DNA from: Elusimicrobia bacterium HGW-Elusimicrobia-1
Lineage (GTDB): Bacteria > Elusimicrobiota > Endomicrobiia > PHAN01
Direction of reading: 5' to 3'
NCBI GenBank assembly: GCA_002841695.1
Contig: PHAN01000001.1
Coordinates: forward strand, 151,663-215,662
DNA: 64,000 nt
Each line of letters opens with the position of its first letter. Position 1 is the first letter of the stretch. Positions 45,477 to 53,656 of this stretch are shown here, piece after piece. A program made the translations under genes and the position numbers. A model generated the notes under the pieces. The model searched no databases and was not told the DNA's origin. It was given only the letters and a program-made list of their open reading frames with translations.

Positions 45477-46464
45477 CGGCATCGGAGTGAAAATTCTTTC
45501 GACGGGCAGATACCTTCCCGCTAAAATTCTTACCAACGAAGAACTTGCCCGCATAGTCGAAACTTCCGACGAATGGATAACCACGCGCACCGGAATAAAA
45601 GAGCGCCGCATAGCCGCCGCAGGAGAGCTCTCGTCGGATTTGGGAGCCGCCGCCGCCAAAATAGCTCTTGAGCGCGCGGGTCTCGGGCCCAAAGACATCG
45701 ACATGCTCATTTGCGCAACTATCACTCCGGATAAAATTTTTCCTTCCACCGCCTGCTACATTCAGCACAAAATCGGCGCCGCGGACGCGCCGGCCTTCGA
45801 CGTATCGGCGGCCTGCTCCGGATTTATCTACGCTCTTTCGGTGGCGTCGGGCTTTATCCGTTCCGGAGCCGTCAAAAGAGTTCTTGTTGTCGGCGCCGAA
45901 GTCCTCTCCAAGTTTACCGACTGGCAGGACCGTGCCACTTGCGTTCTTTTCGGCGATGGCGCCGGCGCGATGATTCTTGAAGCCGCCGCGCCGGGCGAAC
46001 CGGACGCGCTTCTGTCGTTTTTTATAGGCGCCGACGGGCAGTACTCCGAACTTCTGCATATTCCCGCCGGCGGCGGAGCGGCCCCGGCCACCGAGTCGAC
46101 GGTAAAAGACCGGCTTCATTTCATGAAAATGTCCGGCAAAGAAGTGTTCAAGGTCGCCGTGACAAAAATGGCCGATGCTTTCGAGAAAGCGCTGGCCAAA
46201 ACTTCGCTGCGTCCGTCGGACATATCACTTTTGATACCTCATCAGGCCAATATGAGAATCATAGACGCCGTTTCGCGCCGGCTTGAATTTCCCATGGAAA
46301 AAACGTATGTTAACGTCCACAAATACGGCAATATTTCGGCAGCCACCACTATTGTCGCTCTGGACGAGGCAATGGAAAGCGGACGTGTAAAAAAGGGAGA
46401 TACCATAGCCCTTGTGGCTTTCGGCGGCGGCTTCACGTGGGGCGCCGCGATAATAAAAATTTGA
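45460..46464 (+). CDS. fabH: 3-oxoacyl-ACP synthase III
   Basis: 334 residues starting inside plsX. The family triad is visible: cysteine in DVSAACSGF (about residue 119), histidine in IPHQANMRI (about 260) and asparagine in HKYGNISAAT (about 290). SDEWITTRTGIKER is the substrate-tunnel signature. FabH condenses a short acyl-CoA with malonyl-ACP to start fatty-acid chains. A repeat block separates it from fabD. Confidence 0.98.
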   Translation: METRHNGIGVKILSTGRYLPAKILTNEELARIVETSDEWITTRTGIKERRIAAAGELSSDLGAAAAKIALERAGLGPKDIDMLICATITPDKIFPSTACYIQHKIGAADAPAFDVSAACSGFIYALSVASGFIRSGAVKRVLVVGAEVLSKFTDWQDRATCVLFGDGAGAMILEAAAPGEPDALLSFFIGADGQYSELLHIPAGGGAAPATESTVKDRLHFMKMSGKEVFKVAVTKMADAFEKALAKTSLRPSDISLLIPHQANMRIIDAVSRRLEFPMEKTYVNVHKYGNISAATTIVALDEAMESGRVKKGDTIALVAFGGGFTWGAAIIKI

Positions 46465-46520
46465 TTTTTGCTATTTGATTTTAGTAATATCCGGACGGGA
46501 AAAAAGTGATACATTTTTTG

Positions 46521-46641
46521 TCATTCCCGCGCCACCGCTACAGCGGGGTCCCGCCTAATGGCGGTGAAAAGTGGGAATCCAGTGTTTCCGTCAGTAGTGT
46601 GAGGTTTTAACCTCGCAAAGCGACGATAAATCGTCGCGCTA
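46521..46641. repeat. Two hairpin repeats between fabH and fabD
   Basis: The first block (46521-46580) opens TCATTCCCGC and closes AGTGGGAATCC in inverted form, with inner hairpins CCGCT/AGCGG and CCGCC/GGCGG. The second block (46601-46641) has GAGGTT/AACCTC, then GCGACGAT/ATCGTCGC. Both are of types seen widely in bacterial intergenic DNA. The rest of this 229-base gap shows no gene, and no clear Shine-Dalgarno precedes fabD. Confidence 0.7.
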
Positions 46642-46693
46642 CAAACAAATTCAGTGTGAACAATAATATGAGGACTTTTTCGATAACCTCAAT

Positions 46694-47632
46694 ATGAAAA
46701 AGATCGCTCTTATCTTTCCCGGACAGGGAGCCCAGACGGTCGGAATGGGCAAAGATTTTTACGACGAGCGTCCCGAATCCCGCGAGGTTTTTGAGACGGC
46801 AGATTCGATTCTGGGATTTTCTCTCTCAAAAGTGGTCTTTGAAGGACCCGAGGAAAAATTAAGAGAGACACTCTACACTCAGCCCGCCGTTTTTGCGGCT
46901 TCGGCGGCAATGCTTGAAGCGTTTAAGAAATCCGCCGCGGAGTCGGGCGTTACGCTTAATCCCGCTTTTGCGGCGGGGCACTCGCTCGGAGAATATACCG
47001 CGCTCTATTGTGCCGGCGCGTTCGGCCTGAAGACGGCTCTTAAACTTGTCAAAAGCCGCGCCGGATTCATTCAGGATGCGTCTGTTAAGAAATCCGGCAC
47101 AATGGCCGCGCTCCTCGGTCTCGACGAAGCCAAGACCGCCGAGGTTTGCGCCGCTTCGGGCGCGGAGGCGGTCAACTTCAACTCTCCCGGCCAGATAGTC
47201 ATAGCGGGCGACTCGGACGCCGTTGCGCGCGCGATGATTCTCGCAAAGGAAAAAGGCGCGCTCAAAGTCGTCGGGCTCAACGTCTCCGGAGCGTTCCATT
47301 CGTCGCTTATGAAGGACGCGGCCGTTAAAATGTCGGCGGTTCTGGCTGACGGGACGGTATCGGACACGGCGTTTCCCGTCATTATGAATGTCGACGCGGC
47401 GGCGGAGTCGTCGGCCGTCGCCATAAGACAAAAACTTGTCTCGCAGATAGACCATCCGGTTTTGTGGGAAAAAACCGTGCGCGCGATGCTTGCCGCCGGC
47501 GTGGAGCTCTTTATAGAGATAGGCCCCGGCAAGGTGTTGAGCGGCCTTATTAAAAGGATAGACAGAAAAGCCGCTGTAATAAACATCGGCGCGGTAACGG
47601 ATATACCGGCTGCGGTTGAGTCCCTTAGATAG
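46694..47632 (+). CDS. fabD: Malonyl-CoA:ACP transacylase
   Basis: 312 residues. LIFPGQGAQTVGMGKDF is the family start, and AGHSLGEYTAL holds the serine nucleophile. The histidine is in NVSGAFHSSLM, and IEIGPGKVLSGL ends the fold. FabD loads malonyl groups onto acyl carrier protein in the cytoplasm. The gene lies between two repeat blocks, which is unusual for a normally compact cluster. Confidence 0.97.
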   Translation: MKKIALIFPGQGAQTVGMGKDFYDERPESREVFETADSILGFSLSKVVFEGPEEKLRETLYTQPAVFAASAAMLEAFKKSAAESGVTLNPAFAAGHSLGEYTALYCAGAFGLKTALKLVKSRAGFIQDASVKKSGTMAALLGLDEAKTAEVCAASGAEAVNFNSPGQIVIAGDSDAVARAMILAKEKGALKVVGLNVSGAFHSSLMKDAAVKMSAVLADGTVSDTAFPVIMNVDAAAESSAVAIRQKLVSQIDHPVLWEKTVRAMLAAGVELFIEIGPGKVLSGLIKRIDRKAAVINIGAVTDIPAAVESLR

Positions 47633-47743
47633 AAGTGGTTAGTGGGTAGTAAAGAAGTGGTTAGTGGATAGTAAAAGCGTCCGTTTGGCTACAAGCATAT
47701 AGCAGAGATACACTAACCACTAATCACTATCCACTATCCACTT
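47633..47743. repeat. Repeat of the AGTGGTTAGTGG family between fabD and fabG
   Basis: The left half holds GAAGTGGTTAGTGGGTAG and a second copy GAAGTGGTTAGTGGATAG; the right half holds CACTAACCACTAATCACT and ATCCACTATCCACTT in the opposite sense. The halves can pair across about 35 bases. The smaller member at 41582-41638 has the same unit. This fills almost the whole gap. Confidence 0.75.
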
Positions 47744-47766
47744 GCCTTTCTTATAAGGAGAATATG

Positions 47767-48519
47767 ATGTGTGAAAAACGTCTCGAAGGCAAAATAGCGC
47801 TGATTACGGGTTCCGCCGCAGGCATAGGCCGCGCCATAGCCGAGGCCTTCGCCGCGGAGGGCGCCAAAGTCGTGGTCTCCGATGTTAACATCGACGGCGC
47901 GCAGAAAACGGCCGAAGAAATCGCCTCCGCTTCCGGTTCTGAAACCATGGCCTTAAAGCTCAACGTGGCCGATTCGTCCGAGTGCGATGCCGCGGTAAAA
48001 AACATCATTGAAAAATTCGGAAAAATTGATATACTCGTCAACAATGCCGGAATTACCAGAGACGGCCTCATACTAAGAATGACCGACGATGACTGGCTCA
48101 AGGTAATCGACATCAACCTCAAAGGCGTTTTTAATATGACCCGCGCCTGCGCCCGCGATATGCTGCGCAAAAAAACCGGCCGCGTCATCAATATCGCCTC
48201 CGTAGTGGGATTAATGGGCAACGCCGGCCAGGCCAATTATTCGGCCTCGAAGGGCGGAGTTATAGCCCTGACAAAAACCTGCGCCAGGGAGTTTGCTTCC
48301 CGCGGGATTCTGGTAAACGCGATCGCGCCCGGTTTCATACAAACCGCCATGACCGACACGCTGCCGGCAGACGCCAAGGCCAAACTTGCCGAGCAGATAC
48401 CTCTTCGCCGTCTGGGTTTACCCAAAGATGTGGCGTCATCGGCATTATTTCTGGCGTCCGAAGAATCAAGTTATATAACCGGTCACGTGATTTCCGTCAA
48501 CGGCGGAATGTATATGTAG
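47767..48519 (+). CDS. fabG: 3-oxoacyl-ACP reductase
   Basis: 250 residues. The sequence ATGATG offers starts at 47764 and 47767; AAGGAG ends at 47760, which suits the second. Landmarks are TGSAAGIG for NADPH, NNAGITRD, the serine in INIASVVG, YSASKGG with catalytic tyrosine and lysine, and the FabG-specific APGFIQTAMT. It reduces 3-oxoacyl-ACP in each elongation cycle. Confidence 0.96.
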   Translation: MCEKRLEGKIALITGSAAGIGRAIAEAFAAEGAKVVVSDVNIDGAQKTAEEIASASGSETMALKLNVADSSECDAAVKNIIEKFGKIDILVNNAGITRDGLILRMTDDDWLKVIDINLKGVFNMTRACARDMLRKKTGRVINIASVVGLMGNAGQANYSASKGGVIALTKTCAREFASRGILVNAIAPGFIQTAMTDTLPADAKAKLAEQIPLRRLGLPKDVASSALFLASEESSYITGHVISVNGGMYM

Positions 48520-48540
48520 TTTGTAAATGATGAGATTATA

Positions 48541-48700
48541 GAGGTTGGGAAATTAGGAAATTGGGTAAAAGCAGAAGATGAGATTGGGAAATTAGGAAAT
48601 TCGGAGATTAGGGAGATTTCTTATAAATCCCAAATCTCCCGCTCTTAAGGCCTTTAATCTTTTACCCCAATCTCCTAATCTCCGAATTTCCTAATTTCGT
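48541..48700. repeat. AATTAGGAAATT-type inverted repeat between fabG and acpP
   Basis: The left arm (48588-48616) contains GAAATTAGGAAATTCGGAG followed by ATTAGGGAGA. The right arm (48671-48698) is its reverse complement but for one missing base, followed by CGTCTTTTT. Partial extra copies of the left unit lie at 48549-48565. With the T-run this could end transcription before acpP, which then would need its own promoter; I saw no convincing one. No reading frame is present in the 255-base gap. Confidence 0.75.
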
Positions 48701-48774
48701 CTTTTTAGGAATCGTCGCTGCGGCTTTTTGAGGCAGCGGAAAATAATCGAAGGAAGTCAAACAGGAGGAGCAAC

Positions 48775-49017
48775 ATGTCACAGGACATTGAAGCAAAGGT
48801 CAAAGAAATTATCGTAGAGCGTCTCGGAGTGGATCCCACGGAAGTCGTTCCCGCCGCATCATTCGTAAACGATCTCGGCGCGGATTCGCTCGACACAGTT
48901 GAGCTTGTCATGGCTTTCGAGGAAGAATTCGGTCTCGAAATTCCGGACGATGCCGCCGGCAAGATTCAGACGGTCGGACAGGCGATAGATTACATAAAAG
49001 CCAACAAGAAACAGTAA
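48775..49017 (+). CDS. acpP: Acyl carrier protein
   Basis: 80 residues, acidic and helical as expected. Ser38 in [19 protein letters not shown] is the phosphopantetheine site. AGGAGGAGCAAC just upstream is a very strong Shine-Dalgarno, which fits the high need for ACP. It carries growing acyl chains between FabD, FabH, FabF and FabG and donates them to PlsX. Confidence 0.98.
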   Translation: MSQDIEAKVKEIIVERLGVDPTEVVPAASFVNDLGADSLDTVELVMAFEEEFGLEIPDDAAGKIQTVGQAIDYIKANKKQ

Positions 49018-49042
49018 GACGCCGGTTGCAAGTAACTTGTTA

Positions 49043-49085
49043 CGCCTGCCACGCGGTCGGTGTGTGGCAGGCGCGGTCGCTTTTT
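49043..49085 (+). terminator. Hairpin between acpP and fabF
   Basis: CGCCTGCCAC (49043-49052) and GTGGCAGGCG (49064-49073) form a perfect 10 bp stem with an 11-base loop. Five T begin at 49081, seven bases after the stem, so it is not an ideal terminator but may be an attenuator or an RNA end-protecting stem after acpP. Confidence 0.55.
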
Positions 49086-49127
49086 ACCGGAGTTGCCGCG
49101 GGATTATTTCAGTAAACGGAGACGATA

Positions 49128-50369
49128 ATGAGACGAAGAGTTGTCATAACCGGATTAGGAGTGGTAAGTCCCATAGGTATCGGCCGGGCCGATTTTTTGA
49201 GCGCTCTTGAAAGAGGCGTTTCCGGAGCGGCGGCCGTTACCGCCTTCGACGCCTCTAATTATTCGGCGACCTTCGCCTGCGAAGTAAAAAACTTCGTTCC
49301 CGAGAATTATATAGACAAGAAAAAGGTAAAGCGTTTGGCGCGTTTCACGCAAATGGCGCTTACCGCCGCCCGCGAAGCGGTGAAAGATTCGGGCATAGAT
49401 TTTTCCAAGACCGCTCGTGACCGCTGCGGAGTGGTAACCGGAACGGGCATAGGCGGGCTTGAAGTAATCGAGCATGAGTACAGAAATTTGCTGGAAAAAG
49501 GCCCCCGCCGCATAAGTCCGTTTCTTATTCCCATGATTATTACCAACATCGCGCCCGGCGAGATAGCCATAGAAAACGGACTGACCGGCCCCAATTACGC
49601 GGTCACCAGCGCCTGCGCGTCTTCAAATCACGCTATAGGCGACTCCATGCTGTTTATCAGGAACGGTCATACCGACGTCATGATCACCGGCGGCGCCGAG
49701 GCGGCCATAACCCCTCTTGGTTTCGGCGGATTCTGCTCGATAAAAGCGCTTTCCACCCGCAATGACGACCCCGCGCACGCGTCCCGGCCGTTCGACAAAG
49801 ATCGCGACGGGTTCGTTATGGGCGAGGGCTCGGCGATGTTCGTCATTGAATCTTTGGAACACGCGCGCGCCCGCGGAGCCCGCATATTGGCCGAGTTGGT
49901 CGGCTACGGCGCTTCCGACGACGCATACCACATAACCGCGCCCGCGCCCGACGCCGCAGCCGCCGTGCAGGCCATAGAATCGGCCATAGCCGACGCCGGA
50001 ATATCCAAGGACGATGTCAATTATTTCAACGCTCACGGCACCTCGACCCAGCTCAACGACAAGACGGAGACCCTCGCCATAAAAAAAGTGTTCGGCGACC
50101 GCGCCTCCAAAATTCCGATATCATCCACCAAATCAATGACGGGCCATTTACTGGGAGCGTCCGGCGCCGCCGAACTGGCCGCTTCGGTTCTGTGCATGAA
50201 CGCCGGATTCATACATCCGACAATCAACTATACCACGCAGGATCCCGAATGCGACCTTGACTACGTGCCGAATCAACCCCGTCGTCAATCCTACGATTGT
50301 TTTATTTCCAATTCCCTTGGTTTCGGCGGACATAATGCCGCCATCATCGCAAAAAAATTCCGCGAATGA
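49128..50369 (+). CDS. fabF: 3-oxoacyl-ACP synthase II
   Basis: 413 residues, the normal length. RRVVITGLGVVSPIG begins the thiolase fold. The nucleophile is the cysteine of TSACASSNHAIG (about residue 163), and the two histidines are in NAHGTSTQLNDKTE and MTGHLLGASG. FabF elongates acyl-ACP with malonyl-ACP. GGAGACGATA upstream supplies a Shine-Dalgarno. Confidence 0.97.
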   Translation: MRRRVVITGLGVVSPIGIGRADFLSALERGVSGAAAVTAFDASNYSATFACEVKNFVPENYIDKKKVKRLARFTQMALTAAREAVKDSGIDFSKTARDRCGVVTGTGIGGLEVIEHEYRNLLEKGPRRISPFLIPMIITNIAPGEIAIENGLTGPNYAVTSACASSNHAIGDSMLFIRNGHTDVMITGGAEAAITPLGFGGFCSIKALSTRNDDPAHASRPFDKDRDGFVMGEGSAMFVIESLEHARARGARILAELVGYGASDDAYHITAPAPDAAAAVQAIESAIADAGISKDDVNYFNAHGTSTQLNDKTETLAIKKVFGDRASKIPISSTKSMTGHLLGASGAAELAASVLCMNAGFIHPTINYTTQDPECDLDYVPNQPRRQSYDCFISNSLGFGGHNAAIIAKKFRE

Positions 50370-50464
50370 GACGCCTTGCCGGCGAAAGGGAAACAGTAAC
50401 GAAATAATCCGCCGCTTCCCCGGAAATCTCGGCGATCGCGCGCTTCTTGAAAGAATAAGCAACA

Positions 50465-51163
50465 ATGACAGAGATAGAAACCCGTTTGCAATATTCGTTC
50501 GGCTCTTCCGAGTTGCTGGACAAGGCGCTTACGCACCGCTCGTACCTGAATCAAAACCGCGGCGCCGGCGATAACGAACGTCTGGAGTTTCTGGGCGACA
50601 GCGTAATAAGTTTGATTGTTTGCGACTATCTTTACCGGAAATTCGAGGAACTGCAGGAAGACCGGCTTTCTAAACTCAAATCCTCGATAGTTTCGCAGCG
50701 AAATCTTTCCGCATGGGCGCGGTCGATTGATTTGGGCGACAGCGTCAAGCTCAGCGATTCCGAGCGTACCTCGGGCGGCGATGACAAGGATTCCATCATA
50801 GCCGGTTGTTTTGAATCGGTCATAGGCGCTGTTTTCATAGACGGGGGATTTGACGCGGCCGGAGTAATAGTAAGAAGATTCCTTGAAGACCAGCGGCTCG
50901 AAGATTTGGAAAATGATTCTAAAAGTGGGCTTCAGGAAATAGCGCAGGCGCGTTTTTCGACGCTGCCGATTTATAGAATAATAAAAGAAGCCGGCCCCGC
51001 GCACGAAAAATTTTTTGAAGTGGAAGTGGATATAAAAGGCAATGTCTACGGACGCGGCGCCGGCCGCTCCAAAAAAGAGGCGCAGAAAAACGCCGCGGAA
51101 GACGCTCTCGGCAATTTGAAAAAAGAGAGTTCCGAATCGGAAACAAACAATAATCAGATATAA
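50465..51163 (+). CDS. rnc: Ribonuclease III
   Basis: 232 residues. ALTHRSYLNQN and NERLEFLGDSVISL form the RNase III signature with its catalytic glutamate and aspartate. DSIIAGCFESVIGAVFID is the second acidic site, in which a position that is often aspartate is glycine; the position varies in the family, so I do not read this as inactivation. The C-terminal half (GLQEIAQARF to KKEAQKNAAEDAL) is the double-stranded-RNA-binding domain. Its place after fabF is conserved in many bacteria. Confidence 0.96.
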   Translation: MTEIETRLQYSFGSSELLDKALTHRSYLNQNRGAGDNERLEFLGDSVISLIVCDYLYRKFEELQEDRLSKLKSSIVSQRNLSAWARSIDLGDSVKLSDSERTSGGDDKDSIIAGCFESVIGAVFIDGGFDAAGVIVRRFLEDQRLEDLENDSKSGLQEIAQARFSTLPIYRIIKEAGPAHEKFFEVEVDIKGNVYGRGAGRSKKEAQKNAAEDALGNLKKESSESETNNNQI

Positions 51164-51181
51164 GCCAATACCGGAGGAAAA

Positions 51182-52354
51182 ATGGATTATTTCTTGACTG
51201 AAGAACAGCAGATGATAGTGGATCTCGCCCGCCGGATCGCGCAGGAGAAAATTAAACCCGTGCGCGAGTATTACGACGAAAAAGAAGAGTTTCCCTGGCC
51301 TCTTGTCGAGGAATTCGCCAAGAGCGACCTTTGCGGCGTATACATACCGTCGGAATACGGCGGAATGGGCGGCGGCATACTTGATTTTGTTCTTTTGGTC
51401 GAGGAACTTTCCAAAGTCGACGGCGCCATATCTTTGTGTCTGGCCGCCACGGCGTTGGGGACGTTTCCGATTTTGCTGCACGGCAACGAGGAGCAAAAAA
51501 GAAAATATCTTCCCGACATCGCAAGCGGAAAAAAACTGGCCGCTTTCGGACTTACGGAGGCCTCGGCCGGCTCCGACGCCACCGCGCTTAAAACAACCGC
51601 CATTAAAGACGGAAACCACTATGTTCTCAACGGCACCAAATGTTTCATAACCAACGCCGGCGAAGCCGAGATATACACAGTGTTCGCCTCGACCAATCCG
51701 GCCAAGGGTGCGCGGGGCATTTCGTGTTTTGTCGTCGAAAAAGGCACTCCGGGATTTGATTTCGGCAAGAAAGAAAAAAAACTCGGCATAAGAGCGTCTT
51801 CCACGCGCGAGTTGATATTCAATAATTGCAGAATTCCCGTCGAAAATCTTGTAGGCAAAGAGGGTCACGGGCTTATGATAGCGCAGTCCACTTTCGACGC
51901 GTCGCGTCCGGGCGTGGCCGCGCAGGCGCTCGGCATAGCCGCCGGCGCAACGGACGAAGCCATAAATTACGCCCGCGTCAGGGTTCAGTTCGGCCAGCCG
52001 ATATCGTCTTTTCAGGCGATACAGCACATGCTCGCCGAAATGGCCACCGAGGTCGAGGCCGCCAGAGCACTGCTCTATGCCACGGCCAAAATGATGGATG
52101 CACAGAGCGCGTCCGGCAAAAAAGAGCGCGTCACCAAGGAATCGGCGATGTCCAAATACTACGCTTCCGAGATAGCCATGCGCGTTACGACCAACGCCGT
52201 GCAGATTTTCGGCGGCTACGGTTACTCGCGCGAATACCCTGTTGAAAAGATGATGCGCGACGCCAAAATCACGCAGATATACGAAGGCACCACGCAGATA
52301 CAGAAAAACGAGATAGCTCTGGCTATAATAAAAGAAGCCGCGGCGAAGAAATAA
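51182..52354 (+). CDS. Acyl-CoA dehydrogenase
   Basis: 390 residues. FGLTEASAGSDATALKTTA and GTKCFITNAG are the flavin and substrate signatures of the short/medium-chain family. Glu368 in YEGTTQIQ is the expected catalytic base, and QIFGGYGYSREYP is the C-terminal FAD contact. GGAGG precedes the start. With the Etf genes downstream it likely forms an acyl-CoA dehydrogenase/Etf complex of the butyryl-CoA dehydrogenase kind. Chain length is not certain. Confidence 0.94.
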   Translation: MDYFLTEEQQMIVDLARRIAQEKIKPVREYYDEKEEFPWPLVEEFAKSDLCGVYIPSEYGGMGGGILDFVLLVEELSKVDGAISLCLAATALGTFPILLHGNEEQKRKYLPDIASGKKLAAFGLTEASAGSDATALKTTAIKDGNHYVLNGTKCFITNAGEAEIYTVFASTNPAKGARGISCFVVEKGTPGFDFGKKEKKLGIRASSTRELIFNNCRIPVENLVGKEGHGLMIAQSTFDASRPGVAAQALGIAAGATDEAINYARVRVQFGQPISSFQAIQHMLAEMATEVEAARALLYATAKMMDAQSASGKKERVTKESAMSKYYASEIAMRVTTNAVQIFGGYGYSREYPVEKMMRDAKITQIYEGTTQIQKNEIALAIIKEAAAKK

Positions 52355-52389
52355 GTCACAAGGAAACAATGAGGACGGAGGTAATTAAA

Positions 52390-52611
52390 ATGAAGAATAC
52401 AGGCAGCGTATTGACTATTCCCAAAAAAATGACCAAAGGTGAAGAACTAATCGTTTTGACACGCAGGGAGTATGAAAATTCTGTTTGTCGCAGTAGGGAA
52501 ATTTTAGGAGTACTGAAAATTATTGCGGAAGGTGAGCAGGCATATCGCGAGGGAAATACCATATCAGCGTCTTCTTTGGACGAGGCATTAAAAATCTATG
52601 CCAAACGTTGA
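52390..52611 (+). CDS. Antitoxin of a type II toxin-antitoxin pair
   Basis: 73 residues from the ATG at 52390, with GGAGG eight bases upstream; an ATG at 52369 would add seven residues. GSVLTIPKKMTKGEELIVLT looks like the short DNA-binding N-terminus of RelB/Phd-like antitoxins, and the rest is helical (ILGVLKIIAEGEQAYREG), as for a toxin-wrapping tail. The stop overlaps the toxin start by 14 bases. The stretch is far poorer in G+C than its flanks (about a third over 52561-52680, against 53 percent at 52201-52260), a sign of acquisition. Confidence 0.75.
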   Translation: MKNTGSVLTIPKKMTKGEELIVLTRREYENSVCRSREILGVLKIIAEGEQAYREGNTISASSLDEALKIYAKR

Positions 52612-52870
52612 AATTAAGAAAATCCATTTTGCGCCAAGATTTTTTAAATCATTCAAGAAGCTTCCACCTCATATACAAATACTTGCCAAAAAAAAGGACG
52701 CTCTGTTTCGCTTAAATCCTTTTGCATCTCAGCTTCAAGCGCATAAACTCAAAGGTTCATTATCCGGCGTATGGTCATATTCCGTAAATTATCAATACAG
52801 ATTGCTTTTTCGTTTTATTAAGTCCGATGAGGTTTTATATTATGACATCGGGACACATGAGGTTTATTGA
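52598..52870 (+). CDS. RelE/ParE-family toxin
   Basis: 90 residues. KKLPPHIQILAKKKDALFRL followed by HKLKGSLSGVWSYSVNYQYR and LLFRF, then VLYYDIGTHEVY, is the typical RelE/YafQ-like mRNA-interferase fold ending in a basic beta sheet. Such toxins cut mRNA at the ribosome or, for ParE, block gyrase; which applies here is unknown. The stop codon shares a base with the etfB start, so the pair has been stitched into the acyl-CoA dehydrogenase-Etf operon without breaking it. Confidence 0.88.
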   Translation: MPNVEIKKIHFAPRFFKSFKKLPPHIQILAKKKDALFRLNPFASQLQAHKLKGSLSGVWSYSVNYQYRLLFRFIKSDEVLYYDIGTHEVY

Positions 52871-53655
52871 TGAACATAATCGTTTGTATCAAACAGGTTC
52901 CCAACACCACTAACGTCCAGATAGATGAAAAAACCGGCACGCTCAAAAGAGAGGGCGTGGAATCGGTTATCAATCCTTTTGACGAATACGCCATTGAAGA
53001 AGGCGTGCGGCTAAAAGAGCGTTTCGGCGGAAAAGTCACCGTTATAACTATGGGTCCGCCGCAGGCCGAGAAAGCCCTGAGGGAAGCCGTGGGGCGCGGA
53101 GCCGACGCCGCGGTGCTTATAAGCGACCGGGCCTTCGCCGGAGCCGACACGTGGGCCACATCGCACACTCTTTCAAGAGCCGTGCGCACGATAGGCGAAT
53201 ATGACATAGTCATTTGCGGAAAACAGGCCACCGACGGAGATACCGCCCAGGTAGGCCCCGGCGTGGCCGAGATGCTCGACATTCCTCACGTCGCCTATGT
53301 GAAAAAAATAGAAAATGTGCAGGATAATCTTATGACGGTCGAGAGGATGATGGAAGACGGGTTCGATATCATCGAAGTCCCGCTGCCCGCCCTCATAACC
53401 GTGGTCAAAGAGATAAACACTCCGCGGCTGCCGTCGCTCAAAGGTATGATGGCTTCCAAGAAAGCCGTGATACCCCATTGGGGAGCCAAAGAACTCGGCG
53501 CCGACAAGAACGACATAGGCCTGAACGGCTCGCCCACACAGGTTATGAAGATTTTCACTCCGCCCCCCCGTCCGGGCGGGGAAACTCTCATCGGCGCTCC
53601 CGAAGAAATCTCCCGCTCCCTCGTCGAAAAACTCAAAAATCTCAAGGTGATTTGA
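52870..53655 (+). CDS. etfB: Electron transfer flavoprotein, beta subunit
   Basis: 261 residues from the ATG at 52870. MNIIVCIKQVPNTTNVQID is the standard start, and NPFDEYAIEEGVRLKE, VITMGPPQAEKALREA and CGKQATDGDTAQVGP are family signatures. GADTWATSHTL resembles the DTxATS segment of bifurcating EtfB proteins, where a second FAD binds, rather than the AMP site of simple Etf. It receives electrons from NADH or acyl-CoA dehydrogenase. Confidence 0.95.
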   Translation: MNIIVCIKQVPNTTNVQIDEKTGTLKREGVESVINPFDEYAIEEGVRLKERFGGKVTVITMGPPQAEKALREAVGRGADAAVLISDRAFAGADTWATSHTLSRAVRTIGEYDIVICGKQATDGDTAQVGPGVAEMLDIPHVAYVKKIENVQDNLMTVERMMEDGFDIIEVPLPALITVVKEINTPRLPSLKGMMASKKAVIPHWGAKELGADKNDIGLNGSPTQVMKIFTPPPRPGGETLIGAPEEISRSLVEKLKNLKVI

Positions 53656-53656
53656 A

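Noticed and set aside
50815..50850. Glycine in RNase III at a position that is often aspartate (AGCFES).
   Set aside because: The position varies in the family and the other catalytic acidic residues are present, so loss of activity is not supported.
50291..52369. A 692-residue open frame on the minus strand across rnc and the acyl-CoA dehydrogenase gene.
   Set aside because: It is antisense to two genes with full family signatures; its own translation has no recognisable motif and is a composition effect of the coding strand.
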